The translations under genes and the position numbers were made by a program. A model generated the notes under the pieces. That model searched no databases, was not told the origin of the DNA, and saw nothing but the letters and a program-made list of their open reading frames with translations. From contig JAZRVT010000041.1 of the NCBI GenBank assembly GCA_045599325.1, forward strand, positions 1 to 64,000: 64,000 nt of DNA, given 5' to 3'. The stretch is from Cacconaster sp045599325 (GTDB taxonomy: Bacteria; Bacteroidota; Bacteroidia; Bacteroidales; UBA932). Shown piece by piece: positions 42,632 through 51,135 of the stretch. Every line of letters begins with the position of its first letter. The first letter of the stretch is position 1.

Positions 42632-43606
42632 ATGATTATGAAAAATACAATCAAGACTATCGCAGCTGTCGCAGCATTGGGTTCAATGTTCGCCTGCGCT
42701 CCAATCGAAGACCAGAGCCTGCGCGAAAAATATATCACCAATGCAGGCGCTCCTCTCACATCAGCTGAGATTACACAGCACCTTTCAGTCACCCAGCCTA
42801 AGGCTGCTCAATATGAAGACTACTACATTGAGGTCAAGAACGACAACCCTGACATTGCCGGTGTATGGCATTTCACCACTGGCGGCGGAGATGCTGTCCT
42901 CTTCTCAAAGAACGGTTCTTACGAGTATGCTGCAAACGGTGATTTCGAGGTATTCTTTGTAGCTTCCACTGCAAACCAGCTCGTTGAGTCAGAACATTTC
43001 AAGGTATCTGTCGCCAACGTATTCGACCCTTGGGTAGGAATGCTCACAGGCGCAACATCCTCAAAGGATGTCGACAGCCAGAAGACCTGGGAGTTCCGCA
43101 CCATCGACCACACCACCAACAAGGACACTGCAATCCCTCACGACCCTTCAGGATGGATCTGCGAAAGCCCTGGTTATCCTCTCTGGGCATACTATCCTTG
43201 CACTGACTGCGGTCAGGACTGGGGCGGCAAGGCAACTTTTGCTGATGCCGGTGACCAGACAATGGTATTCAAGTTCGGCGGCAACAAGCTCACCACTTAC
43301 GACAGGAACGGCAACAAGAAAGCTGAAGGTTCATTCGGTGTCAGCAGAACTGCTCCGGATCCACGCGACCCTGCAGCAGGAACAGGCATGAAGGCTATGG
43401 GTGCCCTCACAACCAACATTCCTCTCCCTGGCGGAGAGTATGACTGGGACGGTCAGGGTGACAACAACACCTTCCTGCTCCTCGAGCTCACCGACGAAAT
43501 CCTTTCAGTAGGTCACGCCAACTGGCCGAACCCTGTCCCTGCAAAATGGACAGACGACGACTGGGGCGTACAGATCTGGCTCTGCTGGTACAAGGTAAGA
43601 AAGTAA
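42632..43606 (+). CDS. Surface lipoprotein in SusE/SusF position
   Basis: The 324-residue protein has a lipoprotein signal (GSMFAC; the second Met, at 42638, may be the start). After about 100 residues that look like an immunoglobulin-like fold (IEVKNDNPDIAGVWHF, GDFEVFFVAST) there is a domain rich in Trp and Gly (LWAYYPCTDCGQDWGGKATF, WTDDDWGVQIWLCWYKVRK). I do not recognise a named family with certainty. It follows SusD by 7 bases and precedes a terminator, the usual place for a surface glycan-binding protein; that role is inferred. Confidence 0.75.
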   Translation: MIMKNTIKTIAAVAALGSMFACAPIEDQSLREKYITNAGAPLTSAEITQHLSVTQPKAAQYEDYYIEVKNDNPDIAGVWHFTTGGGDAVLFSKNGSYEYAANGDFEVFFVASTANQLVESEHFKVSVANVFDPWVGMLTGATSSKDVDSQKTWEFRTIDHTTNKDTAIPHDPSGWICESPGYPLWAYYPCTDCGQDWGGKATFADAGDQTMVFKFGGNKLTTYDRNGNKKAEGSFGVSRTAPDPRDPAAGTGMKAMGALTTNIPLPGGEYDWDGQGDNNTFLLLELTDEILSVGHANWPNPVPAKWTDDDWGVQIWLCWYKVRK

Positions 43607-43618
43607 TCCTCTATTTAT

Positions 43619-43655
43619 AAAAGGTGGGGTGGGATTTCCTCCCCCACCTTTTTAT
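43619..43655 (+). terminator. Terminator after the SusCD-lipoprotein genes
   Basis: An 11-base-pair stem AAAAGGTGGGG (43619-43629) with CCCCACCTTTT (43642-43652) is followed by a T-rich stretch. The next gene begins only 9 bases later with no promoter visible, so some read-through into it is likely. Confidence 0.8.
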
Positions 43656-43663
43656 TTAATGAT

Positions 43664-44257
43664 ATGCGTAGAGTATTTGCATTTGCAGCCATTATATCCC
43701 TGCTGCTTGCCGGATGCGCCAGGAACAGCGAAATGACCATAAACGGCACCATCTCCGGCCAGTGGGACGGGGTCAACGTCTATTTCTGCCCTCTTCCCCA
43801 CCCAACGGAAGATGTGGTTGATTCAACCGTCGTCAGAAACGGGACATTCACCTTCACCATTCCGGCAGACTCATGCTATGTAGCCCGCCTGGAATTGGAC
43901 AGAACTGCTGGAGCCAATATTCAGATGCTCTACGTAGCCGTAGAGCCCGGCATCCTCAATGTCGAGCTGAGCGACAACAGCCACGGCGGCGGAACACCGT
44001 TGAATGATACTCTCCAGGTATGGAAAGAGTACATTTCAGCTGCACAGAAAGCCTCCTCCCCTATGCATTCATTCGCTCTCTCAGAACAGATCCTGGAATA
44101 CACCGCCAACCTTGTCTGCAACAATCCGAACGGAGTGGGCGGCTATCTCCTGTGGAGATACGGCCGATTCTTCCCGGACAGCACTAAAGCGAAAATAGAT
44201 TCTTTGGGAATAACCAAGTACATTCCGGATGTCAGCACACGCAAGCCGAAAAAATAG
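43664..44257 (+). CDS. Small lipoprotein, DUF4369-like
   Basis: The 197-residue protein has a lipoprotein signal (LLLAGC near residue 18). NGTISGQWDGVNVYFCPLPH, VVDSTVVRNGTFTFTIP and LYVAVEPGILNVELS follow the pattern of DUF4369, the N-terminal domain of many Bacteroidota thiol-disulfide oxidoreductases. Here the domain is followed by about 80 helical residues and no thioredoxin domain. It lies directly after a terminator and overlaps the next gene by 29 bases. Its function is unknown; it may be a substrate- or partner-binding form without catalysis. Confidence 0.65.
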   Translation: MRRVFAFAAIISLLLAGCARNSEMTINGTISGQWDGVNVYFCPLPHPTEDVVDSTVVRNGTFTFTIPADSCYVARLELDRTAGANIQMLYVAVEPGILNVELSDNSHGGGTPLNDTLQVWKEYISAAQKASSPMHSFALSEQILEYTANLVCNNPNGVGGYLLWRYGRFFPDSTKAKIDSLGITKYIPDVSTRKPKK

Positions 44258-45875
44258 ACTGACAGTACTGATATTCTTTATTCTATCAGGATGTTTTCTG
44301 TTCTTTGCCTGCCCATACGGCCTGGTTTTCAAAGAACAGGTCGTCCTTTTTGAATTCACAGGCAGCTATCTGGCTGAACTGTTCTCCAAGCCTGCGGCAA
44401 TAGCCGAGCTGCTTGGAACCTTCCTCACACAATTCTTCATTCTGCGGTGGGCGGCAGTCCTCATCACACTTCTTTGCGCCGCACTGCTGTGGGACGGATT
44501 CCGCCGTGTGCTCAATACCATTGGATCAGCGAACAGCGCCATACTGGCGCTGGCACCTGCAGCATCCGAACTGGTTCTGAACTGCCAGTACGAGTATCCC
44601 ATTTCAATGACTGCCGGTGCCGCGATTGCGGTATGGATGGCACTGGGATGCATATCAATCAAAAACAAGCCGGCCAGGACGGCTGCCAGCATAGTCTGCG
44701 CTCTGGCCTCATATCCTTTCGCGGGCATTCACTGCCTGCTCTTCTTCTTTGTCCTCTGGGCCGGAAATGGCACGAAGCCTCTCTCCTGCCCCGGATACCT
44801 TGCCTGCGCCGCCGCATACATATTTGCATCAGGGAAGCTGTACCTGATTGACTCGGCACAGGCATTCTCATACCCGCTTATTACGGGTTCCGCAATCGGA
44901 AACGTCTATACACTATATATCACTGAGTTCATTGCTCTCTGCTGCATCGCTGCGGCAAAGGTGCGCTGTCCGGCATTCATACCGGCAGCCGCTGTCCTCA
45001 TCCTCACCGGAACTGCCTTTTTCCTTTGCAGGGACAGCAAGACCCATTACGAATTGAAAATATCCACTCTTGCCTACTTCGGCAGATGGGACGCCGTCCT
45101 GCAGGCAGGCAAGGAAAACCCATACAGCTCCCAGCTGGGAGCCTACTACTACAATGTGGCCCTGGCAAGGGAGGGCAGACTTTCACAGGGACTGCTTGAC
45201 GCCTATCAGCCGCTGTTCAACGGACTTTTCATACCTGTTGAAACATCTGTCGGATATCCCAAATACATCGCCAGCGCCGATGCCCTCCTCCTTTGCGGCG
45301 ACTATTCCCAGGCACAGCATTCACTCCTTACAGGGATGACCTTCACACCCCACTGCCGCTCATCCAGGGCTGCGAGGAAACTGGCCGAAATCGCAATAGC
45401 AGACGGTGACAACGCTGTCGCCGTCAAATACCTGAAGATGCTCTCCCACAGCATAATGCACCGCAGGTGGGCGAAGGATGCACTGGATCTGGCCAGCAGC
45501 GGAGAGGCATATCCCCAGAATCACAACAGAGAGATTCTCGTGAAGGCGAACGACTTTGAGCCCGCGCTGCGCAATATCATCGAATCAGGAGATTCGCATA
45601 GCGCTGCGGCCATTGAATATCTCCTCTGCCTGGACCTGCTCAAGAAAGAGTCACAGGCATTCTTAACCGATTTCCGCAAATATTATCTGCCGAACAATGC
45701 CGGACGGCCGCTGCCGGAACTCTATATGGAAGCACTGGCCATGCTCGGACTGGGTGAAGACTACGGGGTTTCAGCAGAAACGGCCAGAAATTGCCTTGAC
45801 TTTCTGAGCGGCAGCCACAACCGGTATAAAAACACATATTGGTACTACCTGCTTTACGCACAACCCGGGGAATGA
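44229..45875 (+). CDS. Membrane protein with C-terminal TPR-like region (DUF6057-like), copy 1
   Basis: Residues 10-265 of this 548-residue protein hold about seven or eight membrane segments, with a conserved early motif EFTGSYLAELFSKPAAIAEL. The soluble remainder (about 270-540) has repeated helix pairs (LGAYYYNVALAREGRL, DALLLCGDYSQAQHSLLTG) resembling TPR units and ends with NTYWYYLLY. The copy at 47317-48768 has the same plan and the same TYWYY ending. From memory this resembles DUF6057, but the name is not certain. It overlaps the next gene (ATGA), implying coupled translation. Function unknown. Confidence 0.6.
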   Translation: MSAHASRKNRLTVLIFFILSGCFLFFACPYGLVFKEQVVLFEFTGSYLAELFSKPAAIAELLGTFLTQFFILRWAAVLITLLCAALLWDGFRRVLNTIGSANSAILALAPAASELVLNCQYEYPISMTAGAAIAVWMALGCISIKNKPARTAASIVCALASYPFAGIHCLLFFFVLWAGNGTKPLSCPGYLACAAAYIFASGKLYLIDSAQAFSYPLITGSAIGNVYTLYITEFIALCCIAAAKVRCPAFIPAAAVLILTGTAFFLCRDSKTHYELKISTLAYFGRWDAVLQAGKENPYSSQLGAYYYNVALAREGRLSQGLLDAYQPLFNGLFIPVETSVGYPKYIASADALLLCGDYSQAQHSLLTGMTFTPHCRSSRAARKLAEIAIADGDNAVAVKYLKMLSHSIMHRRWAKDALDLASSGEAYPQNHNREILVKANDFEPALRNIIESGDSHSAAAIEYLLCLDLLKKESQAFLTDFRKYYLPNNAGRPLPELYMEALAMLGLGEDYGVSAETARNCLDFLSGSHNRYKNTYWYYLLYAQPGE

Positions 45876-47320
45876 TGAAACGGCATCTGCTCATACTGAC
45901 CTTCGCACTGCTTGCATTGTCTGGATGCAGGGAGGAGGAACGCACTGCACTGCCGCAGATGTTCCCTGACTATACTGATATCGCAATACCATACAACACG
46001 GCTCCGCTCAACTTCAACATTGACGGCGCAGGAAGAATAGATCTCTGCGCACGGAGCGCCTCCGGAGAGTGGAGATTCTCCGGACGCAACGGAAAGATGA
46101 GGTTCAATCCCCGCAGATGGAGGGAGATGCTCCAGGCCGCTTCCGGGGACACTGTCCGTATAAGTCTCAGCCTGAAATATGGAGACCGGGTGATTGAACT
46201 TGAGCCTTTCTGGTGGGCGGTAAAGCCGGAGGCCATTGACAGATACCTGAGCTACAGGCTCATTGAGCCGTGCTACGAGGTATGGAACAAAATAACAATC
46301 GAAGAGAGAGACCTGGAGAGCTTCAAATGCCGCAGAATTGCTGACAATGAGGTCACCGGCAGCAGCTGTATGAACTGCCACACCTCCAACAGGTCCGCAG
46401 AACCGGCAACCTTCCTGCACGCACGCAGCAAGGGCGGCGGAACGATTTACAGCAAGGGCGGGACCGTCCGCAAGATTGATACCTCCTCCGACAGCACAGA
46501 CGGTCCGGCAGTCTATGGCGAGATTTCGGCAGACGGGCGATGGGGAGTCTTCACCACAGCCAGGATCCGCCCGATCCTCAACAGTTCGGCGCTTGGAAGG
46601 CTCGAGGTGTATGACAACAGTTCAGACCTGATCCTCATCGACTTCGAGAACAATACGATAACAGACTCCCCTCTGGTCAAGGGTCCTGAGTTCCAGGAGA
46701 CTTTCCCCTGCTGGAACGCCGCGGGCGACAGAATCTATTTCTGCAGGGCCGGGAGCCTGCCACAACCTGACAGCACCTTCAGCATGAGGTATAACCTCTA
46801 CTCTATTGACTTCGATGCCGATGAAGGCAGATTCGGCCAGGACCTGAGGCTTGAATTCGACGCTGCGGCAATGGGCAGGAGCGTCAGTTTCCCGAAATGT
46901 TCTCCTGACGGCAGGCATCTTCTCATAAGCGCGAGTGACTACGGAACCTTCCCTGTCTGGCATCTGGAGACAGACCTCTGGATGCTGGACCTGCAGGACG
47001 GTGAAATCGACCGTATGGAGAGTGCTAACGGACCCTATTCAGACAGTTACCACTGCTGGAGCAGCAATGGCAGCTGGATCTGCTGGGCAAGCAAGAGGGA
47101 CGACAGAGTCTACGGAAGGCCCTATCTTGCGTTCATCGACGAAAACGGCGCAAGTTCCAAGGCATTCCTCCTCCCGCAGCGCAATCCTGACATATACAAC
47201 AGCACTCTCAAATCCTACAATATCCCTGAACTGTACGGCACTCCTGAAGTGTACGGCGCGCAGGACGTAAGCAGGATTTACAGAAAAATGGAGTGCGAAA
47301 AACTTCAGTACGTGAAATGA
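45872..47320 (+). CDS. Beta-propeller (PD40/TolB-like) lipoprotein with CxxCH haem motif, copy 1
   Basis: The 482-residue protein has a lipoprotein signal (LALSGC near residue 19); either ATG of ATGATG may be used. A front domain contains IPYNTAPLNFNIDGAG. A c-type haem motif CMNCH lies at 166-170. The rest is a TolB-like propeller with PD40-type blades (FPKCSPDGRHLLISASDYG, DLWMLDLQDGEI, YHCWSSNGSWICWASKRDD). Similar proteins in Bacteroides have been labelled cytochrome c biogenesis or TolB-like. It overlaps both neighbours by four bases. A surface or periplasmic redox role is possible if haem is really attached. Confidence 0.7.
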   Translation: MMKRHLLILTFALLALSGCREEERTALPQMFPDYTDIAIPYNTAPLNFNIDGAGRIDLCARSASGEWRFSGRNGKMRFNPRRWREMLQAASGDTVRISLSLKYGDRVIELEPFWWAVKPEAIDRYLSYRLIEPCYEVWNKITIEERDLESFKCRRIADNEVTGSSCMNCHTSNRSAEPATFLHARSKGGGTIYSKGGTVRKIDTSSDSTDGPAVYGEISADGRWGVFTTARIRPILNSSALGRLEVYDNSSDLILIDFENNTITDSPLVKGPEFQETFPCWNAAGDRIYFCRAGSLPQPDSTFSMRYNLYSIDFDADEGRFGQDLRLEFDAAAMGRSVSFPKCSPDGRHLLISASDYGTFPVWHLETDLWMLDLQDGEIDRMESANGPYSDSYHCWSSNGSWICWASKRDDRVYGRPYLAFIDENGASSKAFLLPQRNPDIYNSTLKSYNIPELYGTPEVYGAQDVSRIYRKMECEKLQYVK

Positions 47321-48768
47321 GCAGACGGTTCCACTACATATTGCTCGGGCTGTTCGGAACAGCCGTCTGGATCTTCTTCGCTCTGGCATATCAGGGACAT
47401 CTCCACTTTACGGAGGGCAACCAGATGTTCCTCTTCACAGGCCCGTATGCCAGGGAGACCTTTCAGGAGGCAGGCGGACTGGCCAATTACATAGCCGCTT
47501 TCCTTACCCAGTTCTACTACTGGTCAGCCACAGGCGGATTTGTGATAGCGCTGGTGTGCGTCCTGACCGCCCTGGGCATCTCGCGGTTCTGCCGCAGCGA
47601 GGCCACTCTGCCGCTGAGCATAATCATTCCGGCCATATACGCCGTAATGATGCTGGACGGGAACTGGGTGCTCGCCGGGCTGGTCGGAATCTGCTGTGCA
47701 GTGTGGATCGCCGCACTCGTCGTGAGACTGCCTGCCGTACCCGGGATCCTGACAGCAGCCGCACTTGCATATCCAGTATGGCATTTCCTGCTGGACGCCA
47801 AGTTCTTCGAGTATATGGTGGCCCCTGATGCGGTCTACTTCTGCCTTCTGGCCGGAACAGTCCTGATATGTGCCGCCGGATGGTTCATACGTCCGGAAAA
47901 GAGCCGGCTGGCAGTTGCCATAGCGCTGTATGCCGTGATATTCACCGGAATCGCAGCCGGTACAGTCAAGAGATACAACGGGCTGAACGAAGAGATCCAC
48001 CGCTACGAATATATGGTCAGGGTCCGGGACTGGGACGGAATTCTGGAATATTCAAAGAACCGCACCCCCGCCTCCCCTCTCTCCACCAATGCCGTCAATC
48101 TCGCCCTTGAGATGCAGGGCAGGCTTGGGGATGAGATGTTCAGCCATTATCAGAGCGGAGCGAGAAGCCTTGTGAACTTTGAAGAGAGAAAGATTTCATC
48201 GGAGATTCTCTTCCTGCTCGGCTTTGTAAACGAAGCCCAGCACGTCGCATTCGAGGACATGGCCGGAAATCCGAACAGGAGCAGAGGAGTTTACCACCTT
48301 ACCAGACTGGCCGAGTTCGGAGCCGTGGGTGACAGAAGCAAGGCGCTCAACGACAAATATCTGAACACATTGAAGCGGACTCTGTTCTACAGGAATTTCA
48401 CACCCGACACAACACTGGTAACCCCGGAAATGGAGCCTTGCGGGGATTTCTTCTTTGATTTCGGAGACTTTGAAAGGAACCTCAGGATTCTTCACCGCCA
48501 AAGGCCGGACAACCGCCGCGTCACCGACTATCTTGCGGCCTCGATGCTTCTGGAGAAGAATCTGACTGAATTCGGAGAGACCTTCTGCCAGACCGGAGAC
48601 CTGCCGCGCCACTGGCGTGAAGCCAAAGCGCTGATAGATGTCTATAACGGCTCTGAGCCGTCGTCTGACCTGTCACAATATATCCTCTTGTTCAACACCG
48701 TGCAAGGCAACGTGTCCAAGATGGGCAGGTATTCAGGCACCTACTGGTATTACGCGAATTTCAGATGA
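47317..48768 (+). CDS. Membrane protein with C-terminal TPR-like region (DUF6057-like), copy 2
   Basis: The start at 47317 overlaps the preceding stop as ATGA. The 483-residue protein has about seven membrane segments in residues 1-220 (the opening FLFTGPYARETFQEAGGLANY matches EFTGSYLAELFSKPAAIAEL of copy 1) and a helical soluble part to the end, finishing RYSGTYWYYANF. It is shorter than copy 1 but clearly the same family by layout and motifs. It is followed by its own propeller partner, again with a 4-base overlap. Function unknown. Confidence 0.6.
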   Translation: MSRRFHYILLGLFGTAVWIFFALAYQGHLHFTEGNQMFLFTGPYARETFQEAGGLANYIAAFLTQFYYWSATGGFVIALVCVLTALGISRFCRSEATLPLSIIIPAIYAVMMLDGNWVLAGLVGICCAVWIAALVVRLPAVPGILTAAALAYPVWHFLLDAKFFEYMVAPDAVYFCLLAGTVLICAAGWFIRPEKSRLAVAIALYAVIFTGIAAGTVKRYNGLNEEIHRYEYMVRVRDWDGILEYSKNRTPASPLSTNAVNLALEMQGRLGDEMFSHYQSGARSLVNFEERKISSEILFLLGFVNEAQHVAFEDMAGNPNRSRGVYHLTRLAEFGAVGDRSKALNDKYLNTLKRTLFYRNFTPDTTLVTPEMEPCGDFFFDFGDFERNLRILHRQRPDNRRVTDYLAASMLLEKNLTEFGETFCQTGDLPRHWREAKALIDVYNGSEPSSDLSQYILLFNTVQGNVSKMGRYSGTYWYYANFR

Positions 48769-50171
48769 AAAAGTCAACTGTACATATTGCCGTTCTTGCG
48801 CTGCTTCTGGCTGCCTGCTCCCCGGTCTGCGAACAGCGTGGAAGTCTCCCGCCCATATATCCCGACTACTGCAGCGTGACAGTTCCCGAGGATATCGCGC
48901 CGTTGAACTTTATGGTTGAAGGCGCGTCGCGAGTACGTGTCAGCATCAACGGGACCCTCTGCGCCAAAGGCCCATACGCCAGATTCAGCAAAAACCGTTG
49001 GAAGAAGCGCACCGCCGCCAGTGACACACTCAACCTTCAAGTATGCGCCAGAATCGACGGAAAATGGATTGAATACAGTCCGTTCGACATCTATGTGAGC
49101 CGCGATCCGATAGATGCCACAGTCGTCTACCGCCGGATTGACCCGGGTTTCGAGCTTTACGCAAAAATGGGCATCTATCAGCGCGAGCTGAGTTCCTTCA
49201 GGGAACGCGCTGTCTACCTCAACAACACCTTGGGTGTCGGCTGTGTGAACTGCCACTCATTTGCGAAGGGGAATCCGGACAATATGCAGCTGCACTTCCG
49301 CGGAGAGAACGGAGGAAGTCTCATAAAGACCGGCGGCAAGGGAGAAGTCTTCAATATGAAGAACGGCCTCACGCTCGGCACTGTCTACCCATACTGGCAC
49401 CCTGAGGGGCGGTATATCGCCTACTCCGTGAACGACATCAAGCAGAGTTTCCACAATCTTCCAGGAAAAGTCCTGGAGGTCTACGACCTTGCTTCGGACG
49501 TCGCGGTTTATGACACCGAAAGACAGGAGCTGCTTGTTTACCCGTTACTGCAGGACAGCACCCGCTTCGAGACCTTCCCTGCCTTTTCAGCTGACGGAAA
49601 AACCCTCTATTTCTGCAGCGCGCCTGCCTCCAGGGATTTCGGCAGCATCCGATACGGCCTCTACTCGACTGGATTCAACTCCGCGGACGGGAGCATAGGA
49701 ACCGGGATATCCCCTGTATGGCAGGAAGATGGCAGAAGCGCAAGTTTCCCGCGCCCTTCATATGACGGCAATTACCTGATGTTCACCGTCAGCAGCTTCG
49801 GCAACTTCAGCATCTGGCATCCGGAAGCCGACCTGTGGATGATGGACCTGCGCGACGGCAGCGTCCGTGAGCTTGACGAACTGAACAGCAGTGACACCGA
49901 GAGCTACCACAGCTGGAGCACAAGCTCAAGATGGACGGTGTTCAGCTCCCGCCGCGAAGACGGACGCCACACCCGCCTCTACATAAGCCACCTGGACTCC
50001 GACGGCCGCTGGAGCAAGCCTTTCCTTCTGCCTCAGAGGAACCCTTCCTGCAATTCCGAACTTCTGCAGTCATACAACATACCCGAGTTCTGCGAAGGAA
50101 CCGTCACAGTAGATGCAAGGCAGGTTGCAAGCAATCAGAGAGCATCCATAAAAGCCAGAATACAACCGTAA
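48765..50171 (+). CDS. Beta-propeller (PD40/TolB-like) lipoprotein with CxxCH haem motif, copy 2
   Basis: The 468-residue protein has a lipoprotein signal (LLLAAC near residue 18), the front strand VPEDIAPLNFMVEGAS, the haem motif CVNCH at 160-164, and propeller blades (YPYWHPEGRYIAYSVND, FPRPSYDGNYLMFTVSSFG, DLWMMDLRDGSV, RWTVFSSRREDG). It ends FLLPQRNPS...YNIPEF, also present in copy 1 (FLLPQRNPD...YNIPEL). The alignment with 45872-47320 runs the whole length. The last gene of the coupled chain, it is followed by a new promoter. Confidence 0.7.
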   Translation: MKKSTVHIAVLALLLAACSPVCEQRGSLPPIYPDYCSVTVPEDIAPLNFMVEGASRVRVSINGTLCAKGPYARFSKNRWKKRTAASDTLNLQVCARIDGKWIEYSPFDIYVSRDPIDATVVYRRIDPGFELYAKMGIYQRELSSFRERAVYLNNTLGVGCVNCHSFAKGNPDNMQLHFRGENGGSLIKTGGKGEVFNMKNGLTLGTVYPYWHPEGRYIAYSVNDIKQSFHNLPGKVLEVYDLASDVAVYDTERQELLVYPLLQDSTRFETFPAFSADGKTLYFCSAPASRDFGSIRYGLYSTGFNSADGSIGTGISPVWQEDGRSASFPRPSYDGNYLMFTVSSFGNFSIWHPEADLWMMDLRDGSVRELDELNSSDTESYHSWSTSSRWTVFSSRREDGRHTRLYISHLDSDGRWSKPFLLPQRNPSCNSELLQSYNIPEFCEGTVTVDARQVASNQRASIKARIQP

Positions 50172-50209
50172 AAAACCGCCTTGGAAGCCGTTATGACAAA
50201 TAATTTCAG

Positions 50210-50217
50210 TACATTTG
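50210..50217 (+). promoter_or_regulatory. -7 box TACATTTG of the SIS-domain gene
   Basis: TACATTTG fits the consensus and gives a leader of about 65 AT-rich bases before the ATG at 50291. No upstream TTG is at the right distance, and no riboswitch fold is apparent in the leader. Confidence 0.5.
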
Positions 50218-50290
50218 CAGTTTGCAGAAATAAGAAAAACAAACAACTGTTAAATATTCAATAAACCAACTAAATTAATTCACACTTATC

Positions 50291-51064
50291 ATGATTTCGC
50301 AGAAATACGCAAAAGAATGGAAGAAGAACGCCATCGGCGTTATGGACAAGATTGAAGCAACCCAGATGGAGAACATCAAAGCTGTTGCAACTGTAATGGC
50401 AGACTGCATTCAGGCTGGCCATATGGTTCACACTTTCGGATGCGGCCACGCTAACCTCCCAATCGAAGAGATGTATCCTCGTATCGGCGGTTTCGTAGGT
50501 TTCCACCCACTTTGCGAACTTCCTCTCACATTCTTCACCCACATCGTAGGTGAAATGGGTATCGAGCAGTTCCTCTGGCTCGAAAGAGCAGAAGGTTACG
50601 GCCAGACCATTATGAAGAGCTGGAACTTCGACCAGAACGACTGCATCTGGCTGTTCTCACATACAGGTATCAACGCTGTCAACATCGACGTCGCTCTCGA
50701 AGCAAAGAAGCTCGGAATGAAGGTCATCGTCTTCGGTTCTGCAGCCGAGCAGGGCAACAAGGTCCCTCGCCACTCCTGCGGCAAGAACCTCTTCCAGCTC
50801 GCTGACTATGTTGTCGACTCCTGCTGCCCTATCCAGGACGCATCTGTCAAGATGGACAAGGAATTCGACAAGATCGGCCCTCTCTCAACCATGGCATTCG
50901 TAACCTGCGTATGGCTTACAATGTGTACAGTTGCCGAGATCCTCGAAGAGCGCGGCGTGAAGCTCTATATCCACCCTTCACACAACGTCCCTGGTGACAC
51001 TACAGCTCACGAGCGTCTTGCTGAGTGCATCAAGCAGTACAAGCAGCTCGTAGCAGGCTGCTGA
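50291..51064 (+). CDS. SIS-domain sugar-phosphate-binding protein
   Basis: The 257-residue protein contains a sugar-isomerase (SIS) domain: HTFGCGHANLPIEEM near residue 50 (the GxGxS-like site), CIWLFSHTGINAVNIDVALEAKKLGMKVIVF near 120-150 and a C-terminal HPSHNVPGDTTAHE. It resembles UPF0309-type sugar isomerase-domain proteins rather than GlmS or MurQ. Such proteins bind phosphosugars or related amino sugars. It has its own promoter and a terminator 16 bases after the stop. Codon use points to high expression. The exact reaction is unknown. Confidence 0.8.
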   Translation: MISQKYAKEWKKNAIGVMDKIEATQMENIKAVATVMADCIQAGHMVHTFGCGHANLPIEEMYPRIGGFVGFHPLCELPLTFFTHIVGEMGIEQFLWLERAEGYGQTIMKSWNFDQNDCIWLFSHTGINAVNIDVALEAKKLGMKVIVFGSAAEQGNKVPRHSCGKNLFQLADYVVDSCCPIQDASVKMDKEFDKIGPLSTMAFVTCVWLTMCTVAEILEERGVKLYIHPSHNVPGDTTAHERLAECIKQYKQLVAGC

Positions 51065-51079
51065 TTCTGCAACAGCCAC

Positions 51080-51111
51080 AAATGAGCCCGGTCGACGGCC
51101 GGGCTCATTTT
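51080..51111 (+). terminator. Terminator after the SIS-domain gene
   Basis: A 12-base-pair stem (51080-51091 with 51099-51110) with a 7-base loop is followed by a short T run. The next gene starts 25 bases later. Confidence 0.75.
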
Positions 51112-51135
51112 ACATTTCTCAAAACCCCAACCACT

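Noticed and set aside
50218..50290. Riboswitch in the leader of the SIS-domain gene
   Set aside because: The leader is short, AT-rich and lacks stable stems.
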